NCBI GenBank assembly: GCA_003116875.1
Contig: BCKT01000008.1
Span: forward strand, 310,001 to 374,000
Direction: 5' to 3'
Source: Takashimella koratensis
Taxonomy: Eukaryota; Basidiomycota; Tremellomycetes; Trichosporonales; Tetragoniomycetaceae
Length of the DNA stretch: 64,000 bases
The position numbers were made by a program, and so were the translations under genes. Shown here one piece after another: positions 28,189 through 39,755 of the stretch (positions are counted from its first letter, which is position 1; each line of letters begins with the position of its first letter). The notes below the pieces were generated by a model. The model worked only from the letters and a program-made list of their open reading frames with translations. It was not told the DNA's origin and ran no database searches.

Positions 28189-30998
28189 ATGGCCCCGTGG
28201 TTTCGCCGCTCCAAGCTGCCTGACCCCGTCTCCACCTCGCCACCCGTTCCCCAGTCCACCAACTTACCCCTCGACGACCCAGACACCCCTTTCGAGACTC
28301 CTCGTCGGGTTCCTATCCAATTCTCTCCTTCCCGTCTCCAAACACTCTACATCTCCCCCTCGGAGCGTAACCTATACATGGCTGCTTTGAGCGAGCTTGA
28401 CCAACCTCCTCCTCGGCTTCCATTGTGGTCTGAACCCGCACCGGTCCTCCCTCAACTCGACAAAGTCAACACCGCATTGGCTCTTGCTCTCCCACGCCTT
28501 CCTCAGAATTCCCCTCAGGCGTCCGCAGTCCCTGCGTCCTCAAGCTTCGGGCAGGCTTTTACCGCTACCACCAACGGCACGACCGGAGGAGTGCAGTGGC
28601 CAACTTCTCCTAAACTCGTGCACTCGCCTGATGCAATGCTCACTTCTGGCCTCATGGTGCGGGACGAGTTCCAGCGTGTCCCGGCACGCTCCACCCCACA
28701 TGCAATGGTCACGCTCTCTCCGCCATCGGTGTTGCGGTTCGCCAACTTGCCTGTGGAGACGCTAGCTGCCGTGGATGCGGCCGTGGGCAAGGCCTGGGCA
28801 CTCGGGATCGGATGGAGGAGCGAGACGGTCGAGGCGTTGCGCAAGCGTCCAGAGGGTGCCAGGGAAGGGGTGGTCTGGACCATCTCTCTGAATGGACAAG
28901 CGTGGAAGCGAAAGGGCAGTCAAGAGCTCGAGTGAGTAGGGCCTATAGTTGAACGAGAACTGTGGAGGCTTGGAAGCCAATTCGCTAATAGATTTACATG
29001 ACAGCTCAATCCGCCTTTTGCTGGCCGTCTTCTCGGCCTTGGGAGCCAACGGTTGGGCCTTAGTCGACAACCTCCAAGCCGCATCGTCCAAGGTGAGCGA
29101 ACTCACTTCTTTGATACCTACGATCAAACTGACTCTCACCAGAAAGACACCCACAATTTGCTCTTTGCCTACTCACCCGATATCGCTGCCATCCCACCTG
29201 TTTTCTTCGCCATTACTCTGCCTGGTACGTATCCTCTCTCCTGTTCTTCACCATACACGTACTGATATATTGTCCCAGTACCTGATCGAATCTCACTTAT
29301 TTCTCCTCCTCCTCGCGTCACCCCGGCTCTGATCTCCTCCATCCGCAACTCTATCCTCTCCGTAGCCTCGACCTCAACCAGCGGCAGCCCTGTATCTCCT
29401 CTTGGTCCCTTCCCCCCTGGCCATTCCAGGGGTGCTACAACAGCTACGACCGGTACGACGGGGACGGCTGCAACAGGAGTGACCGCCGCGACTGACGCGA
29501 GCTGGGGGAACGTCAAGTGGAGGCACAAGGGCCTGATCAAGCTTGAAGGTTGGGTACATCCGGGTGTGTACAGGTTCTGGGTGTCGGGTCTGCGCCGATG
29601 GCCCGGGGGAAGGGTCAGACAAGAGCTCGTTGATCAGTGAGTACGACCTCTGTCTTCACCTAGCGCACTGCGACAGTCTTCACCTAGCGTACTATGACAT
29701 GAATCAGAAAGATCCGTACCGCAGCAGAGCCTCACTGACCACCGTCTACACTTAGAATCCACCCTCCCTTGATCCTGGGGATCCTTGACGCCTTGTCCTC
29801 ACACCACCTCGCCCTGGTCGCTTCTGTCCCTCTCATGCCCCTCTCCAAGGGCCGCGACGTCCTCGTCTTCTCTTCCCTTCCCTCTTCGGGCTTAACCTAC
29901 CGCGACGCTTTCGACCCCGACAAACCGCCTCGTACGCTCCCCGAGACACCGAGGATGGAGACACCGGTGCTTGTTACCCCGCCTAACGAGGAAATTGGGA
30001 TCGCCGGGAGCGAGACGGTCGTTGATCCTGTTCGTGGAGAAGGTCGAGTCCTCCCTTGGCAGTCGGTAATTGACGACGGACCGCCCGAGCTCCAGCCAGG
30101 ACCCGATCACCCTGTTGTAGTCACCGATAACAACCCCCCGCCTTCGATCCCACACGAAGGTCGAACTCCATCCAACTCATCCAACCGCCCTCTCCTCCCA
30201 GCTCAGAGCGCCCAATCTTCCCCGAAACGCGCACACAAACTCCTCAAGAAGAACTCTGCGCGTAAACGCACTGCCTCTGAACAATCCGCTCAGCCTGAAC
30301 CCTTGGCCGGAGGCGACGAGGCATGGCAGATCGTGCACCCGCCAACCCCACCTGAAGAAGGCGTCCAGCCTAACCCGATCTCCATACTGAAACGGAACAA
30401 CCGCAACGCTGTGATTGAACCTGATTCGACTCGGCCTTCAACGATTTCAAGGTACACTGATCCGGATGAAGTCGACTTTGAGCCTATCCGTGGCCAATTC
30501 GGTGACTTTCCGCCACCTCCCACCGATGCCGATACCTCTGGTCTTCCTCGGGGTGAAACGGCTGCTGAGCTCCTGGGCGTGGCTGAGCGGCTCCCAGCGA
30601 CTCTTGCGCTCTCGCTTGGGGCGCCGATAAGGGACTCGGAAGTCACCCATGTCCCGATTCACGACTCGTCCGAGCGCGACGTGGTTTCGGAACCGGGAAG
30701 GCACGGGGTCCAGAGCGAGTATGGGTCAGTTGGGTACTTGCCCAGCGTAATGAGTGGGCAAGTCGGGCATGGGTACGCGCCCGAAGGGGAGAGGAGTGGG
30801 AGTGTGTCGGTTTCCCGTGATGAGCATGAGGGCGGGGGCGGGGTCAGTGGAACGGATGGAGTGAATAGGGATGCTGAGGGAGTAAGTGCGGGTGTGGCTG
30901 GGGAAGGAGCTCAGGGACATCCTACGGTGCCGCCCCCACCCCCGCCCCGGCCAGCTGAGGCAGCAGGGAGTACCAGGACAAAGATGGTAATCGGGTGA
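28189..30998 (+). CDS. Orphan protein, 837 aa
   Basis: Exons 28189-28931, 29005-29092, 29143-29224, 29279-29636 and 29756-30998; phases close. The N-terminal half looks folded: FSPSRLQTLYISPSERNLYM, then SIRLLLAVFSALGANGWALV, DTHNLLFAYSPDIAAIPPVF, and KWRHKGLIKLEGWVHPGVYR. It then reads LGILDALSSHHLALVASVPL, followed by GRDVLVFSSLPSSGLTYRDAF. The C-terminal 350 residues are Pro/Ser/Gly-rich and probably disordered, with KRAHKLLKKNSARKR as a basic patch and a polyPro stretch near the end. Regular introns and the conserved-looking core show a real gene, but I do not recognise the family. Confidence 0.75.
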
Positions 30999-31434
30999 AA
31001 GAGTCAGGCCACTACTCAGGACAAAGAATGACGATCGAAGACGAAAGAAGAAAGATTATTTTTCATATCGCTGTCTTGCTATACTGTGGACATTACGACT
31101 GCTAAGACGAAATAAAGAATGAAATGTCCTGCTTTTTTTACTTGTGTGTTTATACTTCTCCTAACCAAGGTGAACGATGTGATGTGGTTTGTCGACACAG
31201 AAAGGAAAAAGAGGAAGGAGGAAACGATGTGCATGAGATGAATCATGATGCTTTCTATAGACACAAATAGGCCACGGCTGAGGAAAGCGGTGATATACAC
31301 TAAAACGACATTTTTTTATACTTGAACCAGACTGGAGAGGGTATCGAAAAGAAAGCCAGCAAAGGGAACCGAGAAAAAGATGCGGCGCAAAGGTGCGATT
31401 ACCAGTGGATTCACGAAGAATACCAATTCTTCTC
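30999..31434. other. Convergent 3' flank
   Basis: Lies between the 3' ends of the 837-residue orphan and MRI1. AT-rich with T runs; no gene. Confidence 0.55.
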
Positions 31435-32950
31435 TCACTTGCAGACAGTCGCAACGTCGATGCTCTTCTCGCCCTCTTTCCTCTCCGCGACGCCGAGCTC
31501 GGTGACGACTGCGCTAATCAGTTCCGCAGGAGTCACGTCAAAGCTCGGGTTGTAAACCTGGTTCCAAGGTTCCGGACCTGCCCCAACACCTTCCGGTGTG
31601 ATCCTAACCACCGCCATACCGCCCTTCTCGATATCTCGACCACGGACGAGGGTCGCCTCGACTGACGGGCGCTGCTCGATATGAATCTCCGCTCCCGTCT
31701 TCAAGGAAAGATCTACCGTCGTCACTGGCGCAACGACAATGAAGGGGACGCCGTGACGCTGAGCGAGGACAGAAGCTTGATAGGTACCAATCTTGTTGGC
31801 AGTGTCACCGTTCGCGACAACACGGTCCGCACCAACGATAACACCGTCAATGTCGTTGTGCTGCATCAAGGAACCGAGCATGGTATCGCAGATCATGCAG
31901 GCCGGAATCTTGAGCGTGGTGAGTTCAAGCGAGGTGAGGCGAGATCCTAAAGCGAGCGAAACGAGCAATCAGCCCAGGCCAAAAAAGGAAGGGAGGTTGA
32001 TTAAGCCAGTCTGGAGGGCCGCTCTGACCCCAAATGAAGGCAACACTCACCTTGGTGGTACGGAGTGGTCTGGGCGTAGTAGGCCGTGTCAAGCTGGTCG
32101 GCCTCGAACAGTGCGGTAATCACACCAATCGCGGTTCCGTAGCCCTATCGACATCAACCGTCAGTTTCACATTTACACCCATCTACGCCTCCTCTCTGGC
32201 TGCTCCATTACCACTCACCGAAGTCGCGAGGCTTCCCGTGTTGCAGACAGTGATGACCTTGAGACCTTTACCCTCCTTCCCTGCTCCTCGTTTCTTCCAC
32301 AGCCACTCGGCGCCTCTCCTCCCCATATCCATGTTCCGCTGGAGATCTTCCTCGTGCACGGCGGTACACGTGTCCTTGACGATCTTCACCAGCTCGTCAG
32401 GGTCAGCCTGGGACTCGGAAGAGAGGACCGCGCGGATCCTGTTCATCGCCTCGGAGAGGTTGACGGCGGTCGGACGGGAGGACTGGAGGTAGTCGAGGAT
32501 AGGAAGGAGGTGGGAGGTGAACTCGGGAGAAGATGAGTAGCTAGCGTTGGCGCTAAGGTGGGAGCGGATGCTGAGAGCGGCCAGAGAGGCGATGGCCGGT
32601 GCGCCGCGAATCTAACGGGTGGTTAGTTGGGCTGAGCATCGGACTAGGTAGTACAAGCCAGGACTGGAGTTGAGACAGTAAGGAAACACACCTTCATCGA
32701 CTTGATAGCGTCAAAGGCTTGCTCAGGGGTCGAGACCTCCTCCCACTTGACCGTGTGCCTGTGGAAACAGGTATCAGCAGGCAGTCCATCACAGGCGTCA
32801 CTTAGAGACGCATTGACCTCCACCGCTATCAACAACTCACGGGAGCAAGAGCTGGTCGATGATCTCGACCTTGCCCGAGTCCGCGTCGATACGGATCGAA
32901 GTCATCATGTCCGGGAGGGGCTTCTTGCCCGAAGGAGCTTGCGAGACCAT
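31435..32950 (-). CDS. MRI1: Methylthioribose-1-phosphate isomerase Mri1, 391 aa
   Basis: Exons 32841-32950, 32692-32758, 32219-32611, 32051-32144 and 31435-31946. It converts 5-methylthioribose-1-phosphate to the ribulose form in the methionine salvage pathway; the fold is that of eIF2B alpha-type proteins. The catalytic Cys is visible at 182 (CNTGSLAT) and the catalytic Asp at 262 (GADRVVANGDTANKIGTY). The N-terminal IRGAPAIA and the GYGTAIGVI loop that binds substrate phosphate also match. Length is close to yeast Mri1. It is head-to-head with the CDK gene, with about 520 bp between starts. Confidence 0.96.
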
Positions 32951-33470
32951 GCTGAGGAGGTTGCTGTGATGAGAGAAGTTGTTGAGAAGAGTTGATGCGA
33001 GTTTTGAAACGTGTCACGCAATGTACAAATCTGGAACAGTTGTCACGTGATGAATAAATCGGCGTTACTAATCACAGTCCACTCTCCGGCTCACTTCGAT
33101 CCTGTTCTACTTGATGCCGTCCCCACCGGATCGAAAATGTCCTTGACCATCCAGATGGACTGTCCATCCACCGCTCTTACCATCCATCTACTTTTACCCA
33201 AACCAACAGCGACCAAGGACCTCTTAACACCCAGCTTAGGTAGATAGATTGAATATTTACCGTACGCACACACTTGCGGACCGGGAGGAGACCGCTTCTC
33301 GAGAACCTTCTTGTTCAACCCCGTCAACCTTCATTAAGTGCTCGCCGCTCGACTCTAGCCCTGGCGAGCGAGCGACGACTACTCGCCTCTCTTCGCGAGC
33401 CAGGCGCTCCCCGCCTTCCCCATATCCTACACGCTCTCGACCACTGGCTTGCACGGGCCTCTCTGTAGCC
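32951..33470. promoter_or_regulatory. Divergent region MRI1 / CDK gene
   Basis: Non-coding space between two opposite starts. A plus frame runs in from 33249 in phase with the CDK gene, but I place the start at 33471 (MSQSQYYMPP), where the sequence becomes protein-like. Confidence 0.55.
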
Positions 33471-36400
33471 ATGTCGCAGTCGCAGTATTACATGCCGCCA
33501 AGTTACCGCGACCGGGACCGGGACCGTGAGAGGGAAGACCGAGACCGAGATCGCGATGTGGATCGGGATTGGGATAGGCGGGACAGGGACAGAGAGAGGG
33601 ACAAGGATGAGGGCGGCGACAGAGGTGAGGGACCAGAGCGAGCGAGGGATAGAGGGTGGCAGCGTGATCGTGATAGAGATTCGGACAAAGACCGTGATCG
33701 AGACCGCGATAGTGACTTGGGTTCATCACGATGGAAAGAGAAGTCTCCTGCCCCGCCTTCAATCCTCGTTCCCACCGCCATCAAGCGAGAGACTTGGCGA
33801 CCCGTTCGCATACCTGCATCCACCTCGAACCCGACACCTGCACCTCCCACTGGTCCTCGACAACTAGGCTTTTCCGTCCCCGCCTCGGCTTCGGGAACTG
33901 TGGAGACTTCGTACCCCTCTAGTGGGGCGGGGGCGAAGCGGGAGAGCGCCGGTCGACCAGAGAACGCATGGGGAAATCAACGGTCCTCTTCACCTGGACC
34001 CAGCCGCAGTGGAGGTGATGCCCGCAAGAGCGACCGCAAAGATACCGAGGGAAGCTATTATCAACCCCCTCCCCGGTCCCCTGCCCGTGGAGAGGGGAAG
34101 GACGACGACTTGAAGGACCGGTACCGCGACGCCGAGCGGAGCCGGAGAGACGATGATAGGTGGCGAAACGAGCGCGATGGGGATCAGGATAGGGATGGGG
34201 TAAGGGGCGGGGGTAGAGGGACCGACAGGGGGAGTCAAGCGTGGGGCAGGGAGAGAGGAGAGAGGGATAGAACGAGGGAAGTGAGAGGGAGGAATCGAGC
34301 GGATCGCCCGGGTCATGGAACCGACTCTAAGCTTCGGTGAGTGCATAGTCGCAAGGCTACAGTGGTCTTGTATCCGCTTCATGGATAGGAGCGCATAAGG
34401 CTTTCAATCTCGGCTTCATTCCGTTTTCTCACATTCCCTTATACCAACGCTGATACAACCTATGGCACAGCTACTCGCGTTCCCCATCCCCTATCGCTCC
34501 CAAACGCCGACATCCCTCGCCCAACTACCCTCGCAAACGACTACGGTACTCCCTCTCTCCTTCCCCTTCTTTCTCCTCTACACCATCATCTCGATCTCCG
34601 CTTTCTCGGTCCCGTTCTCGGTCGCGATCTCGATCACCTACGCTCTCGCCTCTGCCTGATTCTCGGCGGCGCGGGGTTGTCGAACGGGGCGGGGGTGGGG
34701 AACGGGGTCGGGGACGGGGACGGGAGAGAGGGAGGACGAGTTTGTCCAGGTCCATATCGAGATCGGTATCGCCGTCTCGGTCAGTATCGTCGGTGAGCCG
34801 AAGCCCGAGTCCCCGCCGATCCCGAGGAGGAAGAGATGATAAGCGGGAGCGAGGAAACGAACGCACGAGTATCGGTGGTGAACGAGGCCGGAGTGTAGCT
34901 GGGCAAAATATCACAAAGAACAGGTGGTCCCGCTCACCGTCGCCACTTGCGGGATCCAGCAAGATCAAGGTCAAAAAGAGCAGCTATAGGTCTGAGTCGA
35001 GGTCACCTTCGCGTTCTCGAGTGGGTCCTAGCAGTGTCGCAAAGGACAAGGATAGGATCAGGGAGAGGGAGAGAGAGAGGGATAGCGGGAGGGATGAGGG
35101 AACGGCATCTAGACGACACGATAACGGGTGGGGAAGTATGAGTAGGGAGTTTAATGGGGGTGGAGGAGCTGGGGATAGGGATCGAGCGAGGGGAGGTGAG
35201 CGGGACTCAGACAGAGATTGGCAAAGGGAGAGAGAAAGGGAACGGGATAGGGAGCGAGACCGAGATCGAAACAGAGACCGAGACCGACTCTTTAATCGCG
35301 ACAGTCGCGATATTCGTGACACCCGCGAGAATTGGGACGTACGCGATGGTCGAGACAATCGAGACAACTGGGACAATCGAGACAACCGCGGGGTACGACG
35401 TGTTCAAGAACGTTGGAGACCGCCCTCCCCGCCTGTCAAGATGCGACAATGGGGTCGAGCTTCTTCGCCTTCTCCTCCGCGCGAGCAGGGACCCGCGGTC
35501 CTAGGACATGGCGGGAAATCGCCTACAGAACAGGCGACGGTCAATGGGCATGCGCATGGTAGTGGTAAATCTGACACAAGCGTACATGGCATCAGCGGTG
35601 ACCGTGGCGAACGTCGTGATCGTCGAGACTCGGAGCAGGAGGACCAATCAACCGCGCTGGAGACCAATGGAGCAAGAGTGCGGATCGATGTTCAGAGTCT
35701 CAGTCCGACCAAGGGCGGGTGGAAGTCGATTTCAACCAAGACGGTGTTAAATTCAGTCTTTGACGACGACGACGAAGCTACTGATATCGCTGGTGTCGGT
35801 AATGGTGCTGTTGATGACCGTGACCGCGCTAACGCGTCGCAAAGACATATGGATGTTGACGAACCCTCAACCACCTCCACTCCATCGAACTCTCGCATTC
35901 CTCCTACCCACCCCGCGGGCTCGACCCCGGCCGAGCGCGCATACGCAACACACCTCTCCTCCGCACCCGAGTTCATCCAGTCCGCGTTCACACAGTGGTT
36001 TGACCTGTACGGGTCGGCCAACTCGAATGGAGCCGGGTTAGCAGCGTGGTTAGATCGGTATCTTGGTCGAAGGGCGAGCGGGGGGGAGATCGATGTGATC
36101 CAGGAAGTGAGGAGGAGTCGGGTGGCTTTAGAGGCGGAGAGGGCGCAGAAGGGATTGGGTGGGTTGAGCGGACAGGGTGGGCAAGGTGGGCAAGGTGGGA
36201 GAGGTGGGTTTGGACATGGGATGGGGCAGAGGAATGGAATCGGGCTTGGGTATAGGAACGGGCATGATAAGAGGGGGCAAGACAGGGGTTGGGAGAAGGA
36301 GTTCGGCGCTGGTAGGGGCGGGGGACCTGGTTTGGCCTCGAAGAGAGGCAAGTCGAGGTCTATCTCGCCGACTCAACCGGGTACTGGCGTCGTTCCTACC

Positions 36401-38038
36401 GCACCGACCATCTCGGCGTCTTCGTGGCGCCGGTTATCTGATTCGCATGATCCACACTCGCATAGTGATGTTCAAACACATACGAGCGACGCACCTGCCC
36501 CAGTCGACCCCCGCGTTCCGCTCGCTCCAAAAGGATTTAATGGGACTCGCGATCAGCCCGCTCCGTCTGACGTGAACTCTGCTATACAAAGTCCCTCAAC
36601 TCCCGCCGATCTTGCCGACCCCGGCCCTACCGCCCCGGCCCCACTCGCCACCATTCCACCTCCGCTGGCTGCTCACCCAGGTCCTGCTCCGACACCCGCA
36701 CTATCTACCCTTCCATCCCAGGGAGAGGCATACGAACGCCTCGCCCAAGTCGGCCAGGGAACCTACGGCAAAGTGTACAAAGCGCGCCAAGCTGGCTCGG
36801 GCGCTCTCGTTGCGCTCAAACGGATCAGAATGGAGGGCGAGAAAGATGGGTTCCCGGTCACCGCGATGAGAGAGATCAAGCTTTTGCAGACACTAAGGCA
36901 TGTGAACGTGGTACGGCTTCATGAGATGATGGTCTCCAAAGGTGAGTCGCGTCTCGGTCTCCACGCGTCATCACATGCTCTGTGGTGTTTCTTCTGCCGT
37001 GGAAACAAGCTAATACGGTGTTTCTCACAGGATCCGTGTACATGGTCATGGAGTACATGCCACACGACCTCACTGGTGTCCTCTCTCACCCTGAGATCTC
37101 ACTATCACCCGCCAATCTCAAATCGCTCAGCCATCAGATGCTCTCTGGCCTTGCGTACTTGCATGCGCGCGGTATCCTGCACCGAGACATGAAGGGCTCC
37201 AACATCCTTCTCGGGGGGTCGGGTGAACTCAAACTTGCCGATTTCGGATTGGCTCGCTTCTACCATCGACACCACAATACCTACCCCGCCGCTGGGACCT
37301 CGATTGAAAGTCGCCAGGGGAAAAGAGAGGATTATACCAATCGAGTGATCACGCTATGGTATCGAAGCCCCGAACTGTTGCTGGGTGAGACAGCATACGG
37401 ACCCGAGGTGGATATATGGTCAGCGGGTTGTATAGTCCTCGAGCTGTTTACGTCAAAGCCGGTCTTTCAGGGATCGGACGAGATCAACCAGCTCGATGTG
37501 ATATGGAGTATCATGGGGACGCCTGTGGAGACGGCGAACGAGTCTGATCTCATCAACATCGACCCATCCGCACCCGTAGCCGCCGACACCGAAACCACAA
37601 CGGGTACCGAAACCAAAACTGCAGCATTCACCACAACGTTGACAAATCTGTGGCCCACGGTCATCGACTTACCATGGTACGAGCTGGTCAAGCCGAAATC
37701 TCCTTTGGCTAGCCGGTTCCGAGCGAGTTTCCAGAAATGGCTATCCCCAGCTGCACTCGACCTCGTGGAAGGTCTACTAGCGATGGACCCTGCGAAACGA
37801 TTAACTGCGCGAGTAGCGTTACAGCATGCGTATTTCACGAATGAGGAACCGGGGATGGAACCGCCTGTCCAGTGAGTCGAGGTCTTAGGTTGAGTTTGAG
37901 GAGAAGAGGGGATTGATATCGTGTCTGGGATTTGAGAATTTGGCTTGCTGACGCGGAATCTGTAGACTCGCGTCGAGTGGAGAACACCATGAGATGACTG
38001 TCAAGATGGAACGACGAAGGAGGAATGAGGCCAAGTGA
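33471..38038 (+). CDS. CTK1: CDK12/Ctk1-like RNA polymerase II CTD kinase, 1416 aa
   Basis: Exons 33471-34336, 34471-36941, 37031-37871 and 37966-38038; phases close. Residues 1-400 and much of 450-800 are low-complexity RD/RE and RS repeats, as in splicing-linked kinases. The kinase domain starts near residue 1043 (YERLAQVGQGTYGKVYKARQ). Lys1072 is in VALKR, the C-helix PVTAMREIK replaces PSTAIRE, Asp1165 is in HRDMKGSN and Asp1183 in DFG. The T-loop carries about 20 extra residues (TYPAAGTSIESRQGKRED) before TLWYRSPE. The last exon restores the family-type C-terminal end (KMERRRRNEAK), so a model stopping at 37875 would be short. Expected to act with a cyclin on the Pol II CTD in the nucleus. 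Confidence 0.9.
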
Positions 38039-38597
38039 GGCGTTGGCGAAATTTTACCTCGTCTCGAACACAGCCAGCAACAGATTACTCGCATTGTATC
38101 AATAGCATCACCACGACCTTTGGCGACATATCCAAATCGATTACTCCTAAAGCGAATCCGATACCTCCTCCACCTCCATGCCCTGCACACTTCATACCAC
38201 TCATAACATACAACGATACACAATTCCTACTCCGAGTTACCATGATTTACAATACCCTTCATCACGTATCTCTGGATGCACATGGACGATCACTTTGTGC
38301 AACTTTGCACCCACCGCACAATGCATAGCTACGCACTTATCTCACATCAGGTATCTTACCCTCTATCTGAACTTGATGGATTGAGGATTGTGAATCGGAC
38401 ACATGGGAGATATCGGATACCTGGGTCGAGTCGAGTACCATGCGTGCATATATTATAACAACAACAACGTATCTATCGTCTCTGGTTGCGCGAGCATACA
38501 TACCTGGTCATTACCACCGCTCCGCATCTATACCATCTGAACATCGGAGAACACCTACTCACTTCCCCCTGTCCCACTGCATTTTCCATTGCACCCG
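38039..38597. other. Convergent 3' flank
   Basis: Lies between the 3' ends of the CDK gene and the LYR gene. Short plus frames overlap each other; nothing recognisable. Confidence 0.5.
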
Positions 38598-39367
38598 CTA
38601 CATACGCCACGTCCTCTTCCCTCCCCGCCCTACCAGCTTTGCCCCGCTCGCTCCCGCCGCGCCGAGCCCTGACAGTCCCAGACTTGGTACCAGTTGTTTC
38701 AGGCTCCTATTAAAAGACGATAAATGCGTTTCGAGGACGGTCTGGTCATGGAGCCGTCAGTCAGTTTCAGTCGCGAACACGAAGATGAGCACAGATGAAT
38801 TTTTATAAGGGAAAGTGATATAGGAGTGGTAAGGTAGCTGATAGTGAGCAGGTGGAGAGATACAGAGAGAAACAGGGAATACAAGGGATACTTACAAGGT
38901 CAGAAGTGGAGCGTAACCGTTCCAAATCAGACCGAAGCCAATCGAGGGTCTCCCTTCTAGTCCGCTCATCCGGAATCGCTAAGACCGTTAGTTTCTCTAC
39001 ACTCTCTACTCAACTTCGCTTCCGAGCCCATGTCTATTTCCGGACCGTCCTCTGGAAGCCTCGGCAAGGCAGAAAACCAACCCCGAGTTTGCTACCTTAC
39101 TCACGTCGCGTTGCTCGCACGGCTTTCCGATAGGACGCGATGAGTTCAGCCTGGATGATGAACTGAGGATATGGAACGCAGCAGAGGATGGTAAACAGGT
39201 AGGACGGGTCAGTTTAATCATATTGTAGAAGGAACGAAGAGCGAGGTGAGGTAGATATTGGCCCCAAGGATATGGCTGGTCCAGACCGAACAAGGTATGG
39301 TGGAGGGAGAAGGAGAAGGGTAACTCACATGTTGTAGACTAGGCCCGCGTTTGAGCGCCGCACTCAT
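38598..39367 (-). CDS. LYR-motif mitochondrial protein, LYRM2-like, 107 aa
   Basis: Exons 39329-39367, 39105-39162, 38896-38978 and 38598-38741; every exon is short, so this gene hides among shadow frames. Start MSAALKRGPSLQHFIIQAEL, then IASYRKAVRATR, a variant LYR signature. It continues PIPDERTRRETLDWLRSDLE, close to the LYRM2 pattern of R-x-IP-x(4)-R-x-x-L-x-x-W-x-R-x-x-F. Then THLSSFNRSLKQL and a basic Gly-rich end. LYR proteins work with acyl carrier protein in assembly of respiratory complexes or Fe-S delivery; LYRM2 is linked to complex I. The leucine of LYR is replaced by serine (ASYRK). Head-to-head with the lectin gene. Confidence 0.8.
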
Positions 39368-39755
39368 GGTAGATAAATCGGATTATGAATCTCAAGTCGC
39401 CAGACCGCCTGTGAATGTGATGATTGTCGTCGTCGCGATAAAAGTGCCCTTGCTCGCCGGTCGTCGGTGTCAATATCGGTGTCGGTGTCGGTGTCGGTCT
39501 GGAGGTGTGGTCGATCGACAGACATCATGGACATGAAATTTCAGATTGCCATTGTGGTAGGGACGGATCTTGGCTGTTTTCAACGTCTCATCTAGCAACT
39601 TCCAGACCGCATCACGTGATCCCATTCTCCACTTCCACGACGTCTTTGATCGTCTGCACGGCTCACAGCTGGCAGGAAACCCATTGCAACCCCTGCAACC
39701 CCTTTCCTACCTTTCCTACCCGACCACAACCCCCTACTCTCACCTCCTCACGACC
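39368..39755. promoter_or_regulatory. Divergent region LYRM2-like / lectin
   Basis: 388 bp between two opposite starts, with a short (GGTGTC)n-type repeat near 39466-39500. No gene. Confidence 0.6.

Noticed and set aside
33427..36575. Many open frames overlapping the CDK arm on both strands
   Set aside because: RD/RS repeat DNA stays open in several frames. Only one frame links by good splice sites to the kinase domain.
37031..37877. CDK ending at the TGA at 37873-37875
   Set aside because: That TGA is part of a GTGAGT donor. Splicing to 37966 adds a C-terminal end typical of CDK12/Ctk1 kinases and closes in frame.
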